A stretch of DNA of 64,000 nucleotides from Desulfotignum sp. (GTDB lineage Bacteria > Desulfobacterota > Desulfobacteria > Desulfobacterales > Desulfobacteraceae): NCBI GenBank assembly GCA_018399285.1, contig JAGYOW010000003.1, positions 1 to 64,000 of the forward strand. The letters run 5' to 3'. Shown here piece by piece: positions 17,257 through 28,149 of this stretch. Under the pieces are notes generated by a model. That model ran no database searches. It saw nothing but the letters and a program-made list of their open reading frames with translations, and had not been told where the DNA came from. The position numbers were made by a program, and so were the translations under genes. How positions within the stretch are numbered: the stretch's first letter is position 1; every line of letters starts with the position of its first letter.

Positions 17257-18660
17257 ATGAACGAACATAACATGAACACCTTCTGGAAAAAAATTGTCAA
17301 CACCATCAATGACGGACTCATGTTCATCGGGCCGGATGGCCGGATCCTCATGGTGAACAAAGCGTTTGAAGCACTGACCGGATATGAATCCCGGCAGGCC
17401 ATGGGCATGCCCTGCACCATGCTGGGGTGCGATGCCTGCGAACGGTTCATGCAGACCCGGCAGAACTCAACCTGGTGCAAACTGTTCGAACCGGGGCAGC
17501 AGGACATGAAAAAATGCCGATGCCTGATCCGGTGCAGGGACGGCAGTTTTCTGCAGGTATTGAAAAACGCGTCGGTTCTGCGGGATGAAAACCAGGCGGT
17601 CATGGGGGTGGTGGAAACCCTCACCGATATTTCAGAACTGGCTAAACTGGATGAAAAAGTCCACTACCTGTCCAGACACTGTGGCCGGGAAGATGATTTT
17701 CACGGTATTGTGGGACAATCCCAGCCCATGCACCAGGTGTTCGAGATGATCAAAAAAGCATCGGAAAGCACGGCACCGGTCATCATTCTGGGAGAAAGCG
17801 GCACGGGCAAAGAACTGGTGGCCAATGCCATCCATTTGTGCGGTACCCGAAAGAACGGCCCTTTTGTTCAGCTCAACTGTGCGGCCCTGAATGAATCCGT
17901 GCTGGAAAGTGAATTATTCGGGCATGTCAAAGGCGCGTTCACCGGGGCGTTCACCAGCCGTATCGGCCGGTTCGAGGCCGCCAACCACGGGGATATTTTT
18001 CTGGATGAAATCGGTGACATTCCCATCTCGCTGCAGACCAAACTGCTCCGGGTCCTGGAATCCGGGCAGTTTGAACGGGTGGGGGATATCTCTCCCGTCC
18101 GCACGGATGTAAGGATCATCACGGCCACCAACAAAAATCTGGAAAATTTGATCCAACAGGACCGGTTCCGGCAGGATCTGTTTTTCAGAATCAATGTCAT
18201 TCCCATTCACCTGCCCCCGCTGCGGGAAAGAAAACAGGACATTCCTTTGCTGGTCAACACCTTTCTCCGGCGCCTCAACGAAAAAACCGGCAAAGCGATC
18301 CAGGGCCTGGACAATCCGACCATGGCGCTGTTCATGGACTATACATGGCCAGGCAATGTCCGGGAGCTGAAAAATGCCATGGAATACGCCTTTGTGGTGG
18401 CGGACCAGGCCACCATCGGACGGCACCATCTGCCCCGCCACCTGGGGGTCGGCAATCCCGCGGCCCAGCCATCCGATGCCGTCGGAGACAGAGAAGACCT
18501 GTCCAGGAAAAACGATGAAAAAACCGCCCTGATTCAGGCCCTGAAACAGACCCGCGGCAATCAGACCCAGGCGGCACGGCTCCTGAATATTTCCCGGGTT
18601 ACGGTATGGAACCGCATGAAAAAACACGGCATCGATCTGACACGGGAATTGTCGGTATGA
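17257..18660 (+). CDS. PAS-domain sigma-54-dependent activator
   Basis: This is a 467-residue bacterial enhancer-binding protein. A PAS domain (about 10-130) contains seven Cys within residues 53-93 (C53, C58, C61, C74, C87, C89, C93), suggesting metal or redox sensing. The AAA+ domain follows: Walker A GESGTGKE near 178, GAFTGA near 228, Walker B GDIFLDEIGD. A Fis-type helix-turn-helix ends the protein (TQAARLLNISRVTVWNRMKK). ATG 17257 follows AAGGAG. It is divergent from the TusA-like/NrfD operon, whose promoter is sigma-54 type, so it very probably activates that operon. Confidence 0.9.
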   Translation: MNEHNMNTFWKKIVNTINDGLMFIGPDGRILMVNKAFEALTGYESRQAMGMPCTMLGCDACERFMQTRQNSTWCKLFEPGQQDMKKCRCLIRCRDGSFLQVLKNASVLRDENQAVMGVVETLTDISELAKLDEKVHYLSRHCGREDDFHGIVGQSQPMHQVFEMIKKASESTAPVIILGESGTGKELVANAIHLCGTRKNGPFVQLNCAALNESVLESELFGHVKGAFTGAFTSRIGRFEAANHGDIFLDEIGDIPISLQTKLLRVLESGQFERVGDISPVRTDVRIITATNKNLENLIQQDRFRQDLFFRINVIPIHLPPLRERKQDIPLLVNTFLRRLNEKTGKAIQGLDNPTMALFMDYTWPGNVRELKNAMEYAFVVADQATIGRHHLPRHLGVGNPAAQPSDAVGDREDLSRKNDEKTALIQALKQTRGNQTQAARLLNISRVTVWNRMKKHGIDLTRELSV

Positions 18661-18737
18661 CCCAGTGTCAAAGACCCATGCCGTTTAAAAAATTATGCAG
18701 GAGTTTCGGGGATAAAAAGTTGGACCCAGGGAATCAC

Positions 18738-18778
18738 AAGGAGGCTTCCCAATGTTTGCACGCGTAAAATTGATCTAA
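18738..18778 (+). mobile_element. Truncated transposase start (IS1634-like)
   Basis: AAGGAGG at 18738-18744 precedes ATG 18752, which opens MFARVK and then stops after eight codons (TAA 18776-18778). MFARVKK is a common N-terminus of IS1634-type transposases. The point coincides with a visible drop in GC, so this looks like the cut edge of an insertion sequence at the island boundary. The eight-codon length makes the family call tentative. The remaining bases 18661-18789 hold nothing else. Confidence 0.4.
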
Positions 18779-18789
18779 AAATATCTTAG

Positions 18790-19689
18790 TTACTTATGTT
18801 TGATACCGGCGTGTTCAAGGATATCAGGGACAATATCAGTCCAGCCAAGGGGCATGATATGGACACCCTGGCAAATGGATTTTACTTCTTTGACAAATCG
18901 GCCTGCTATTTCCGCTGATTTTTTCTTCCGATCTTCCTTGGCAACCGACCCGATTTCTTCTATCAAATCTTCGGGAACATGAACTCCAGATACATTTTTA
19001 TTCATAAATCTTGCCATTTGAGGTGATTTCAGAATAACGATACCGACTTGTATGGGGCAGTTGAATTTTTCAACCTTTTTAATAAATTTTTCAAAAACTG
19101 TAACATCATATACTGCCTGGGTTTGAAAAAATTGTGCGCCGGCATCAATTTTCTTTTTCATTTTCATTATTTGCAGGTCAAGGGGGTCGGAATTAGGATT
19201 GACAACAGCACCAAAGGCCATGTCAAGATAATTTTCAATTCTGGAGCCTGAAATATCATATCCTCTTTTAAGACCCTTTGCCATGTCGATTAATTGAACG
19301 GAGTCAAGGTCGAAAACAGGCTTGGCTTCCTTGTGGTCCCCCAGCTGAATGTGATCCCCGGTCAGAAGCAACACATTGTCAATACCCAGAGAATATGCCG
19401 TTAGAAGGTCGGACTGCAATGCCAGTCGATTTCTATCCCTGCAGGTGAGCTGATAAACAGGTTCGATTCCATTTGTCTTTAACCTCACGCTTGCAGCAAG
19501 GGAGCCCAGTCTCATAACGGCTGACTGGTTGTCGGTCACATTTACGGCATGGACATGCTGGTGAAGTTGCAGGGCCTCTATGGCGCAACTTGGTTCGATG
19601 CTTTTATCTCTATGGATGGCCCCTTTAATGGGTCCGACTTCACCGGTAACAACAAATTCACCTTTCTCAAAAAGGGTTGTCAGTTTCAT
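18790..19689 (-). CDS. metF: 5,10-methylenetetrahydrofolate reductase
   Basis: This 299-residue MetF TIM barrel opens with KLTTLFEKGEFVVTGEVGP and contains NVTDNQSAVMRLGS, the flavin-site stretch NVLLLTGDH, and the C-terminal MPLGWTDIVPDIL common in acetogen/sulfate-reducer MetF. ATG 19689 follows AGGAG. It is the only intact gene of a larger broken operon (activator-tusA-mvhD-hdrA-hdrC-hdrB-dsrE-metV), separated from metV by an insertion-sequence remnant. In anaerobes MetF with MetV and Hdr/MvhD carries out the methyl-branch reduction of CO2 fixation or its reverse. Base composition is AT-richer than the genes to the left. Confidence 0.92.
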   Translation of the reverse strand: MKLTTLFEKGEFVVTGEVGPIKGAIHRDKSIEPSCAIEALQLHQHVHAVNVTDNQSAVMRLGSLAASVRLKTNGIEPVYQLTCRDRNRLALQSDLLTAYSLGIDNVLLLTGDHIQLGDHKEAKPVFDLDSVQLIDMAKGLKRGYDISGSRIENYLDMAFGAVVNPNSDPLDLQIMKMKKKIDAGAQFFQTQAVYDVTVFEKFIKKVEKFNCPIQVGIVILKSPQMARFMNKNVSGVHVPEDLIEEIGSVAKEDRKKKSAEIAGRFVKEVKSICQGVHIMPLGWTDIVPDILEHAGIKHK

Positions 19690-20235
19690 TATTGAACTCC
19701 TAAAAATTATATACTTTTGTCAAAATTTATTCTTTACTTTTTTCTCGGGAAATCTCTTTACCAGAAAGGATTTCCGCAAAAATGCTTCTTTCCTTTTTAA
19801 TCTGAATTTGAAAGTTGTAATCATGAACCAATCGGTGGTTGGTTCATAATCGCCAAAAATAAATCAAACTAAAAAGGTCCGGTACATAATGCATCATTCT
19901 TGTTACGTCCTCATAAAATGGTTCTGCCGTAGATTGGCCTTCAATGAACTGGCTTCATGTGATCAGTCTTCCATGAGATCCTCAGCAATTCAAGATCTGA
20001 TATCCTTAAATCGGATGAAAAGCCCCCTCACTACTGACAGTTTCGTAAGGATCAAATCCCGCCTTTACCGGCTGATGACAAATTTCTTATAAACTGGAGT
20101 GGAAATTGCTCAAACAGGCTAAAGAGAGCCTTTCAGGCAAATCCATCAACCCAGTCTGCCATCGAATGAAGAAAACCACTCATACGGATGTAATGTGGCC
20201 ACTGTGAGCGTCTGCAAAGTATTTGTACTTAAACA
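19690..20235. other. No recognisable gene
   Basis: This AT-rich stretch lies between metF and the insertion-sequence remnant. Short frames exist on both strands but none shows a family pattern or a ribosome site tied to a plausible start. No hairpin or promoter stood out. Confidence 0.5.
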
Positions 20236-21290
20236 ATGGAATGCTGCAATCTCAGGTCAAATGTAAAAACTGCGGCAAAACCAGTCCTTCACGGCACCAA
20301 GCGCAAACGAAAACCAGGTATCTGCGTCCTCACTGCTCAAAAGCTCTTTCCCAATGGAAACAAAGCAAGCAAAGCACCATTTTATAAATGCTTTCATTTT
20401 ACATCACCCTCACTATTTGAATAATAAAACACGGCTTACAAAGAAGAGCAGATATCCGTGACCGACAAAAATATGATCCCAACTTCAAACTTCATTATCA
20501 ATACAGGAGTATCACATATCCCCAGATGACCTGGTCACACAAAGACCGGTTCTGGATACTAGGCTAATCTGCGGAATATTCACAAATAACCACTATACAC
20601 TGGGACTCGTTCTGACATTCGCTATTAACTCAGTTTAAGTTCCCGGGTAACCTGCAAAGATGACTGAAGGGTATATTTGATATCAGTCTTTCTCACCAAA
20701 CCGCTGTGGAACTATATCACCTGGCTGCACAGCATCTATCGTCATATATTGATGAACATGGTCCTGCACCTATGGGTTTATTCAGCTGATGAACTTTACA
20801 TCCTTGTTGATAATAAGGACTCCACACTTGGTTTGTTATTGACTCTAAAACCCGCGCCATATGTGGATATAACATTTCCAATCACCGTGGTATGCAGCCA
20901 GCCTTGGCATTGTTGTATAACACCTGTAATCCCAGTGACAAGGCAAAGCATCCGGATCTGATCACAGACGGCAACCCGGTTTATGTGATTCAGCTGTCAT
21001 GGCCTACAATGATTTGATCAAAAACGATGACAGCAAACTGACAAACGGACAGTCATCGGTCTCAAAAACCTTGATGACCAAAGCAAGGAATACCGAAGTT
21101 TCAAAATAGCTGGTTGAGCGCCTCAATCGTACTCATAAATATCAAGCACCAGCCAAGGGCCGGATTTAAAACATTCACTCTGGGCGCTGTGGCTCTCACA
21201 ACGCTTTTTGTGGCTTTTTATAATTTCATGAGGCCTCTTCAGCTCTTGAAAACGCCACAATTTTGTATCGCTTGATGCAATGAAAGAACA
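20236..21290 (+). mobile_element. Insertion-sequence remnant (DDE transposase fragments)
   Basis: Fragments in changing plus-strand frames spell a transposase. They are a zinc-ribbon-like start (CKNCGKTSPSRHQ then CSKALSQWKQ), middle pieces (VIGLKNLDDQSKEYRSFK), and the typical end ERLNRTHKY then FKTFTLGAVALTTLFVAFYN with FMRP. No complete frame survives and I could not place terminal inverted repeats. It separates metF from metV, breaking the old operon. Bases 21291-21640 carry no recognisable gene. Confidence 0.6.
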
Positions 21291-21639
21291 CTTTTAATGC
21301 CCGATAAATGGGTCGCCTTACTCGGCAGGCAGCAGCTTAACTTCAAAACGGATTGTCAAAGATCAAATCCTATTTTGCAAAACGACGGATACCTATGCTC
21401 GTCGTTACACAAGCGCCGATAAGCAGAAAAGCACCGAGATGCTCGGACCCACAAAAAATCAAGAGGATCTCGGGTACTTTTCTGCGTTGTTGGAATTACT
21501 CAATCGTCTTTCTTTCATTTTTCACTCTTTTCATAAAAATTTTGACACTACCACCATATATGTCCCAGGCACTTGATTTAAATCTGCGTGGTTTGCTTGA
21601 AATCTTTAATTCCATTGGCTAATCCCTGATTGCTGATGG

Positions 21640-22335
21640 TAACCTTACCATTGATGGAACAGAATGTGGCTTCAGTGGGGCTGACCTCAAGCGGCCCGGG
21701 GCGGCCCATTTTAATTTTTTTGGGCGGTTGAAAGGAATCCAGAAGGTCAAGACGTTCCAATTTTTTAAGGCGCTCATAAATCAGTATCCATCCGCAGGGA
21801 CGTTCGGGTCAACCTCGCAATGTCCGTCTTCAGCACCTCCGCAAGGGCCGTTCAGCAATTGTTTGGCACAGCGAGTCATAGGACAAAGACCACCTGTATT
21901 TTCAATGATACAATCTCCACAAAGGAACAATACTCTTCAATATGAGTATCTGAAACGGTTTCTCCACCAAAAACAGTGTCGCAACCAGGATGAACCATTC
22001 CACCGTCGGTTGCATCAAATCACCGTGCGAACCCTTGCCCGCATCCAAGGATAAGAAAAGAGTCCGCATTTTTAACTTCATCAGCATGGTCTTTCCAATA
22101 ACACTTTCCTGGTGTGGGAAAGCTTACACAAAGACATCCCCTGGGGGCCGGGTACCGTATATCCTGCAACCTCAATACCTTCTTTTTCAAGGCGCTTTGC
22201 CATCATTTCGGTTTCTGGCTTCACCTGAATAGTATTTCATGCAATTATTACACCCTACAACAAAGACTTTTTCGCCGTGGGTTGAATGTGCTTGATTATC
22301 TCATCTATTGGTTTCTTTGAATGGTTGTACGCACG
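21640..22335 (-). pseudogene. metV: metV remnant (zinc-binding partner of MetF)
   Basis: Minus-strand fragments give EIIKHIQPTAKKVFVVGCNN followed by CMKYYSGEA, then PTVEWFI. They then give FCGDCIIENTGGLCPMTRCA, with KQLLNGPCGGAEDGHCEVDP after it and RLKKLERLDLLDSF. These match the MTHFR_C/MetV signature (CxxC..C.P.tRCaK.llNGPCGG..G.CEV). Several frame breaks interrupt it. MetV is the Zn/Fe-S protein that pairs with MetF, and its position directly upstream of metF (apart from the insertion remnant) fits a former metVF pair. Confidence 0.75.
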
Positions 22336-22349
22336 TTTTTTCTCCCTAA

Positions 22350-23035
22350 TTAAAAATGGCTTTATATTTAATATTCATCGTTAAATTCTGTATATAAATA
22401 TTTTCACCGATCATTGGCTGTGACCAGAGCAACAGATTTTCTTTGGATTCGTTATTTGTCTGGAAACAGGCCAGACATCGCTGGAATTGACTTGTCCTTC
22501 CCAGGGCGGTGATATTAAAATCAGCCATAAAAAGGTCTGTTCATTTTTCTGATTTGCAAAATGCTCAACAGCCGGGATAACTTCAAGACTGATTTGAACC
22601 TCAACTCCATTGCCCTCTTTTGCAATGTTGATATAATCATGGATGGTTAGAATACCGCCTGTATCTCATTTTTAACGTCAACCGCATCGTATTTGACCAC
22701 TATGTCCTCAAGGCTGAAAAATGTTTCTTTAAAGGAGATGCCAGCATCAAAAAGTCTCTTTAAAATCCTTTTTCAAATACCGATTGGCAAATCATCACAG
22801 CCTGAGGCGGGCAAAGGTTGTCCGGGCACCCTTGGCATAGCATTTTCTAAAGCGAATGGCGTACCGTTAACTACTCCGAATAACTGCGTATGAAAATATA
22901 TGCTTGAATTCATAATGGTGGGCAAAATTTACAGGGACGATATTAGCGACAAGGTAATTTTAGGTCGTTTCGTTGCTTTTAAATTGACCAGGTCGATAAT
23001 TCGTTTGCGGATTTATAATGGCGGTATTATCCATT
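22350..23035 (-). pseudogene. Unrecognised Cys-motif protein, copy 1 (frame-broken)
   Basis: ATG near 23035 opens MDNTAIINPQTNYRPG. Fragments continue with ILPVNF-like sequence, a Cys motif reading CYAKG then CPDNLCPPQAVMICQSVFEK, then DAGISFKETFFSLEDIVVKY, IHDYINIAKEGNGVEVQISL and EVIPAVEHFANQKN. The same series of motifs occurs in copy 2 at 31260-31800, so it is a real protein family and not noise. It lies between dsrE-like and metV remnants in the Hdr operon. I cannot assign a function; the Cys motif suggests Fe-S or Zn binding. Confidence 0.5.
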
Positions 23036-23084
23036 TTTACCCTTAAGGATTTTTAAGGTTTACTATCTGGTTGCCATTCTAAAA

Positions 23085-23466
23085 AGACAGGTTGTTTTAG
23101 AAAAAACCAAAACGGCATCAGCTTTGATGGCCATTATATTCACTTCGGGCGGTAGCACTGATTTCCTGCGGCTTCAGGCAGTCCTGACGGATCCATTTTT
23201 CGCTCTTTGATACAGGGGTCCGCATACAAAAAGTTTCCCGCCATAATCAAGAAAACTTTAAACAATTTGTCTATGTCGGGAAAACTTCCACTCGGGCAGC
23301 ATATTTTTCTTCCGATAGCTTTAAAGATAGGCCCCATTGCTCTGGAGTACAATGGTTGCCTCAATGTCCATTGCAAGGCAGCAGTCGCCATTGTCAGCAA
23401 ATATGCTTTTTCAGGGTTGTCTCCCGCAGGTGGCAATGTACATGATTTTTCTACTTTTTCAGTCAT
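23085..23466 (-). pseudogene. DsrE-family protein remnant
   Basis: From ATG 23466 the pieces MTEKVEKSC, DNPEKAYLLTMATAAL, MDIEATIVLQSNGAYL, FPDIDKLFKVF, CGPCIKERKMDPS (frame-shifted) and VNIMAIKADAVLVF match DsrE/DsrF-like proteins (GEDNPEKA..., A.amd.eatvVLqg.gv.L, C.pC.keR). Such proteins handle protein-bound sulfur together with TusA. Two or three breaks are needed. The presence of dsrE-like and tusA-like genes in one Hdr operon suggests a sulfur-relay link. Confidence 0.65.
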
Positions 23467-23511
23467 TTTTGTCTCATTATAAAGTTTTGTTTTAAAAGTC
23501 ACTTCTTTGAA

Positions 23512-24415
23512 TAATCAAGCGCATGCCTGGCCAATAAAGTGAGCAACTTCAACATCGGCATTGGATTTTAAGGTTCCTGGAGGCAAATGGGGCAATAGGC
23601 AATAATCGGCTTTCCTGGGTTCTCCCAGCTCCTTGACTCTTTTTTCCAAAATTTCATTGGAAAGGCTTGGGGAAATGGATTCAGCAGGTCCCCGCAGCAA
23701 CTTGTAAATTCACCTGGTTCCTGATATTTGTTACAGAAATTCTATATTGGCTAGTTGTTTTCTGGTTATATCCGATGCTTTGAGGTATCTGCCAAAACAG
23801 GGATCATGGAGTGACCTCAAGTCCGCAGTCTTTGGGCCTAAAATTGAGAAGCTCAAAATATGGCTTACATCAAAACTGATGCCCGTATATTTGGGAAAAG
23901 CTCTTTAAGGCGTAGGCGGTATGGGGGTCAATGGTGATAATTTTTTTATACCGGCATTTTTGAGTTTTTGGGCAACTTTTTTGCATGGGCCACAAACTCT
24001 TCTTGGTCTCCTATATCGTGAGAAGAATCCCGGAATAATTATCCAAATCAGGCCTGTAACTAAAATCTCTTACCTTGATTTATGAAGAAGGTAGGCAATA
24101 TTTTTAAGAAGTTGACCTGCTTTTCTTTCTTTCCTCTTTGTCATCATGGCAAGACCAATACCTGAAATATAGCCAGGAACCCATTTGGCACATTTTAGAT
24201 AGCCGGCTGTTTCAGTGTCTTCGTATTTTTCGCAATAATAAAAGTGGTTTCAATAAATGGTGAAATTGATACATCAGGCTGTAATAATAGATATTCCCCT
24301 TAGGCAGTCTGAGATCCTTGAACCATGTGTTTACCATAAATTTGGGGATGCCAAAGGGGGCTTTCGTCCGCTCTTTACATTGGCAGCAAGAACTTCAATA
24401 ATATCTCTGGATTAA
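23512..24415 (-). pseudogene. HdrB/HdrD-type CCG-domain subunit remnant
   Basis: Shifted fragments include ITIDPHTAYALKELFP, DCGLEV then DPC-like, GRYLKASDITRKQLANI, SLSNEILEKRVKELGEP and LPPGTLKSNADVEVAHF. These correspond to the C-terminal CCG half of HdrB/HdrD-like disulfide reductases, where C..CC motifs bind the noncubane cluster. The cysteines themselves are hard to read because several breaks fall near them. It follows hdrC and precedes the dsrE-like remnant. Confidence 0.6.
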
Positions 24416-24780
24416 ACATGATTTATGATTTCTCCAGTTTGCTAAAACAAATCGTTTCAGACCAAGAATAATTCACCTGGCCAGCTTTCTCTCGGGCAGG
24501 TAGGGTATTAATAGTCCAACAATGGAGGCAACGCCAGAGTTCATCAGAATTTTCAAGAATTTTTTCCTTGGCCCCCACCTGAATATAACGAATCATTCTT
24601 CTGGGGAAATTATCATGGACAAGAGGCAGATGGCGGCACATGTCCCGCAGTTAAAATATCAAAGCTGTGTCGTCACTATACTCTTTTAACTCTTCTGCAA
24701 AATCCAAGTTTACCGCATCTATATCAAGCCTCTGCTTCTTTTTTGTAATTTTTTCCTGTTCGCTCAGAGTGTATTTAAAA
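24410..24780 (-). pseudogene. hdrC: HdrC remnant
   Basis: A clean segment reads CRHLPLVHDNFPRRMIRYIQ then VGAKEKILENSDELWRCLHC, followed in another frame by CPRE/PGELI-like sequence. This is the HdrC pattern of two CxxCxxC..CP Fe-S motifs around a conserved R.iRm...G helix region. It lies directly before the HdrB/D remnant, the usual hdrCB order. Two or three frame breaks. Confidence 0.7.
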
Positions 24781-25031
24781 GCTCCCTTTTTGTACTTCAA
24801 CGATCTGGCCGTATTTTTTCAGGGTTGCCATATACCATAGGGCTTTGTCCGTCGGCATATCGATGCCCGCTGCAATTTGGATGGTTGCCGCCCCTCCCTT
24901 TAAAAAATGCTTTGATGGCGGCGATATCTTTTTTTTGTATTTTCATTGTGGATGAAGTTGAGGCTATCAAGCTTTTTCAGGCCCCTTAATTCCTTCATGG
25001 CGGTTTTTTGCCTCTTATCTTTATTGATCAT
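24730..25031 (-). pseudogene. Small winged-helix-like gene remnant
   Basis: ATG 25031 opens INKDKRQ; joined fragments give LRGLKKLDSLNFIHNENTKK, AIKAFFKGRGGATIQIAAGI, KALWYMATLKKYGQIVEVQK and YTLSEQEKITKKKQ. The T-x-Q-I-A-..T-..LWY-...-LKK-GQI pattern resembles a winged helix. It lies between hdrA and hdrC. Function is not known to me. Confidence 0.45.
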
Positions 25032-25067
25032 TGTATTTTTTCCAATAAACGAAGTTTTGTGAATCCA

Positions 25068-26832
25068 TCAGACAGTAAAACCATCTGAAACAATTGCATC
25101 AACCATATCTTCATATTGTTTTAATGCCCATCCATTTATATCGATTGCTTTTTCAGATAGACAGCCGCGTACGCTTTCCCGCATCCCAGGTATAATGCAA
25201 TGTTACCTGAGCCTTTTATGTGAATTTTATCTTTCATATTCACTCTATGAGCTCCAGCGCCCCTCTTTAAGATAGGCTTCCTACACAGGCGCCATGGCCC
25301 TGGCATTTGTCGGTATCAACTTCTCGCTACAAAGGGATCAGTTCAATATACCCTTTGCTTAAAAGAGCAGATGCTTTTACAGCCGAAGCCCTGCAGCATT
25401 GCAAGCTTCCCGGCATCCATGGGTGCCTGACATGTCCCGGCAAGAAAACTCCGGTTATGGGAAATTCAACTGGCCGAAGTTTTGGATGGACTAAAGAAAT
25501 TTATCTGTTCCAATGGGAAGTTTCAACATTGAGGCAAGGCCTGAAACATCATCGTCTAATTTCGTTGCAAGAATAACAAGGTCTGCCGGAATCTCCATCT
25601 CCTGTTAAGGTCAGCTGTCTTTTAATTTTGACCTGCAATGGATAATCAGGTTTGGGGCATGGGATTATTTCAGTAAGGGGCATCCGCCTCATACCGCATG
25701 AAAATCACCTTTGTTTTTGGATGCCTGATTATACAACTCTTCCTGTCCCCGGCTTATAGGTTCTGATATCCCTGTACATTTCATAAATCCCGGTTTCCAG
25801 GAAAATTTTCCCTGATCTGATTTGGAGATACATTGAGCATGGCAGCGCAGCATGTTCTGGAACAATATTCATTGAGTTGCCCATTTTCTTTAGGCTGGTG
25901 AATCCTGGTATCTGCCGGTCGCCCACACAATGAATCATGACCATATTTTTAATAGTCTTCCCATTAACTCAAGCACAGATCCTGCAGATTTGTTTTTTAA
26001 AATAGGGATCAAATCCTTGAGGGTAATTACCTGCTCATGCCGGCCAAAGCCGCATTCGCCTCAAAGGGCATATAGAAACAGATCCGCCGCTATAACAATG
26101 GCTCCGGTATCTATTGTTAATTTTTTATTATCTTGATTTCGGTTAATATATCCAGGCTGAAGTTGCTTATCCTGTTACATCTTGAATTTTGCAATCTGTG
26201 TGAATGGTGATACCTTTGGGGTTAAGAACCTGATCCAAAAGTTCCTGGAGTACCTCGGATGCTTTTCTCCGGAAGGGGCGAGTCTGTCAAGGTTATTCAG
26301 CTGACGCCACATGATAGGTGCTTTCGATGAGTGTCACATCAATCCCCGTTTGAGCAATATCCAAAGCGGCCTTAATATCATAAATACCACCCGATTATGG
26401 TTGTATGCTTTTGGCTTCAACCCGGATGGGATCCAAGGGTTTGAGTTGTTTTGCCTTGGCCGTGGCAGATGATAAGAACTGAGGCCTTGCTCCGTGGCAG
26501 GTCTCCGTGGTGAACCCAGGAGACCTGTTCCCGGATATTGGCATGTTCATAAATAAAGGGTTGGAACTCGCCCGACACTGCATCCCTGAAAGTAGTTTCA
26601 TGCAGGCTTGGCGCGCAGGATGCAAACTACCACCGGGTCAATTTTGCCGCTTTTTAAATCCTTCTATGATCATTTCTTGTCCGGGATCAGAGCACATGAA
26701 CATCTCAGTTCTACAAGGCAACACTGCATTTTTCAACCCTGTTTCTGACTTCTTCCACATCAACATGGTCTGAAATATTGCCCCCGCAATAGCATATATA
26801 GACCCCTTACGTTTTGATTTTTTTCACTCATC
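25068..26832 (-). pseudogene. HdrA remnant, C-terminal-type polypeptide
   Basis: ATG 26832 follows ATAGGAG and opens a second HdrA-like chain. Fragments read ISDHVDVEEVRNRVEKNAVL, MFMCSDPGQEMIIEGFKK, GGIYDIKAALDIAQTGIDVT, and a double ferredoxin end: VDTDKCQGHGACV, then CGECVRG-like and AIDINGWALKQYEDMVDAIV, stopping at 25068. HdrA carries FAD and Fe-S clusters and is the bifurcating core of Hdr complexes. Many breaks (of order fifteen) interrupt it. The two-chain HdrA arrangement (with 26844-28100) is notable. Confidence 0.6.
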
Positions 26833-26843
26833 TTTAATTCTCC

Positions 26844-28100
26844 TATAAGGCTTTGGACATGAATTTAGCAGCTCCCGGCGGCGGCAGAACCTGATCCTGT
26901 AATGGTGTCCACAATATCCTTGGGTCCCGCTGCTGCTCCTGCCAAGCAAAACAGACCATCCATATTCGTGAGAACCGGAGATACTTTTGGGCTTTATCGA
27001 GGTAATAAAACTGCATCAGTGTTCTGAAACGGACATACTGGTTGGTTTAGATTCCAGCCCGGAACCATTCCCATGGAGAACCACCAGATCATGGCTTGCC
27101 GTTGCAGTACCGGAACCGTCCTGAAGCCTATATCGAACCCAAGCTGCCAGTGTTTTCACCTTTATCAACCCGGCAACCTTGGCTTTGATAAACTCAATAC
27201 CCATGGCTTTTGCATTTTGCAAAATTGTTCACCTCTTTCCAAATGCCCTGATATCCATGTAATAATCGTAATGTCCGCCAGGAAGGAACCGGATAACAGC
27301 ATGGCCTGTTTAATGGCATACATGCAGCAGACCCTTGAGTTAATAGGAAACCTTACGCTTATCCCGTGAACTGTTAACATTGAACATAGGCAATGGAATC
27401 AGGTTCCATAACAGTTCTGAGGGTCTTAATACGGTTATAGGGTCCATGGGGGCCAGAAGCCTTCCATCTGTAAAGAATCAATCACATTGGGACCTTTGCT
27501 GCTGCCGTATTGAGTATTGTCTTTCACGGGGAGCAGATCAAAACCCTGTTGTGACCACGGCTGTTTTTGAAGCAATCAGAAATTCTTCGGCTTTTGAAGG
27601 TAATCAATAGCATTTGTGGGACATGCTTTTCGCATTGCCCGCAAAGCATGCAGTTTTCTATATCCATGATGGGCAGTTGGGGGATAGCATTTGAAAATGG
27701 ATGGCAAATCGCTTTTGTGGCGCTTAAACCGCCTTGTTCCATATCTGGTATATGCACAGGGCAAACATATTCACATTGTCTGCACCCGATACATTTTACC
27801 GGATCCACATATCTGTGCTTTGAGTAATTAGCGCTTTCATGCCCTGGAATTCCTCGGAACCGTCATAGTCCAATGAATTCAATTCGCAATATGTAAATAT
27901 GTAATGTTTTCACAGGGCGACAGCCGATATTTTAGGGGTGGTAATACAACTACAGTCAAGGGTGGGAAAATCTCGAAAGCCGTATCATTTTCCCCCAATG
28001 GAAGCATCTTTTCACAACACAACCTTGTATCCCTGATCACCAAGATCCAGAGCCGTCTGTAAGCCTGCAATGCCGCCATACAACAAGTGTGTCACAAAAT
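26844..28100 (-). pseudogene. hdrA: HdrA remnant, N-terminal-type polypeptide
   Basis: Fragments in order: GGIAGLQTALDLGDQGYKVV, DASIGGK, FPTLDC..CITTPKISAVA, a ferredoxin (DPVKCIGCRQCEYVCPVHIP and ENCMLCGQCEKACPTNAIDY by joining frames), AVVTTGFDLLPV-like, SRVCCMYAIKQAML, AKAMGIEFIKAKVAGLI, SPVLTNMDGLF and GPKDIVDTIT, ending KFMSKAL at 26844. This is standard HdrA order. Where checked, deletions are evident: the TLDCSSCI motif reads TGTAGTTGTATT, three bases short. Flavin- and Fe-S-containing electron-bifurcating subunit. Confidence 0.7.
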
Positions 28101-28149
28101 TAAATATATCTGTGGGATCACAACATCCTCCTGAAAGATTTTCTTTCTT

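Noticed and set aside
23207-23482. Plus-strand 91-codon frame in the broken block
   Set aside because: The minus strand spells a DsrE-like protein over the same bases.
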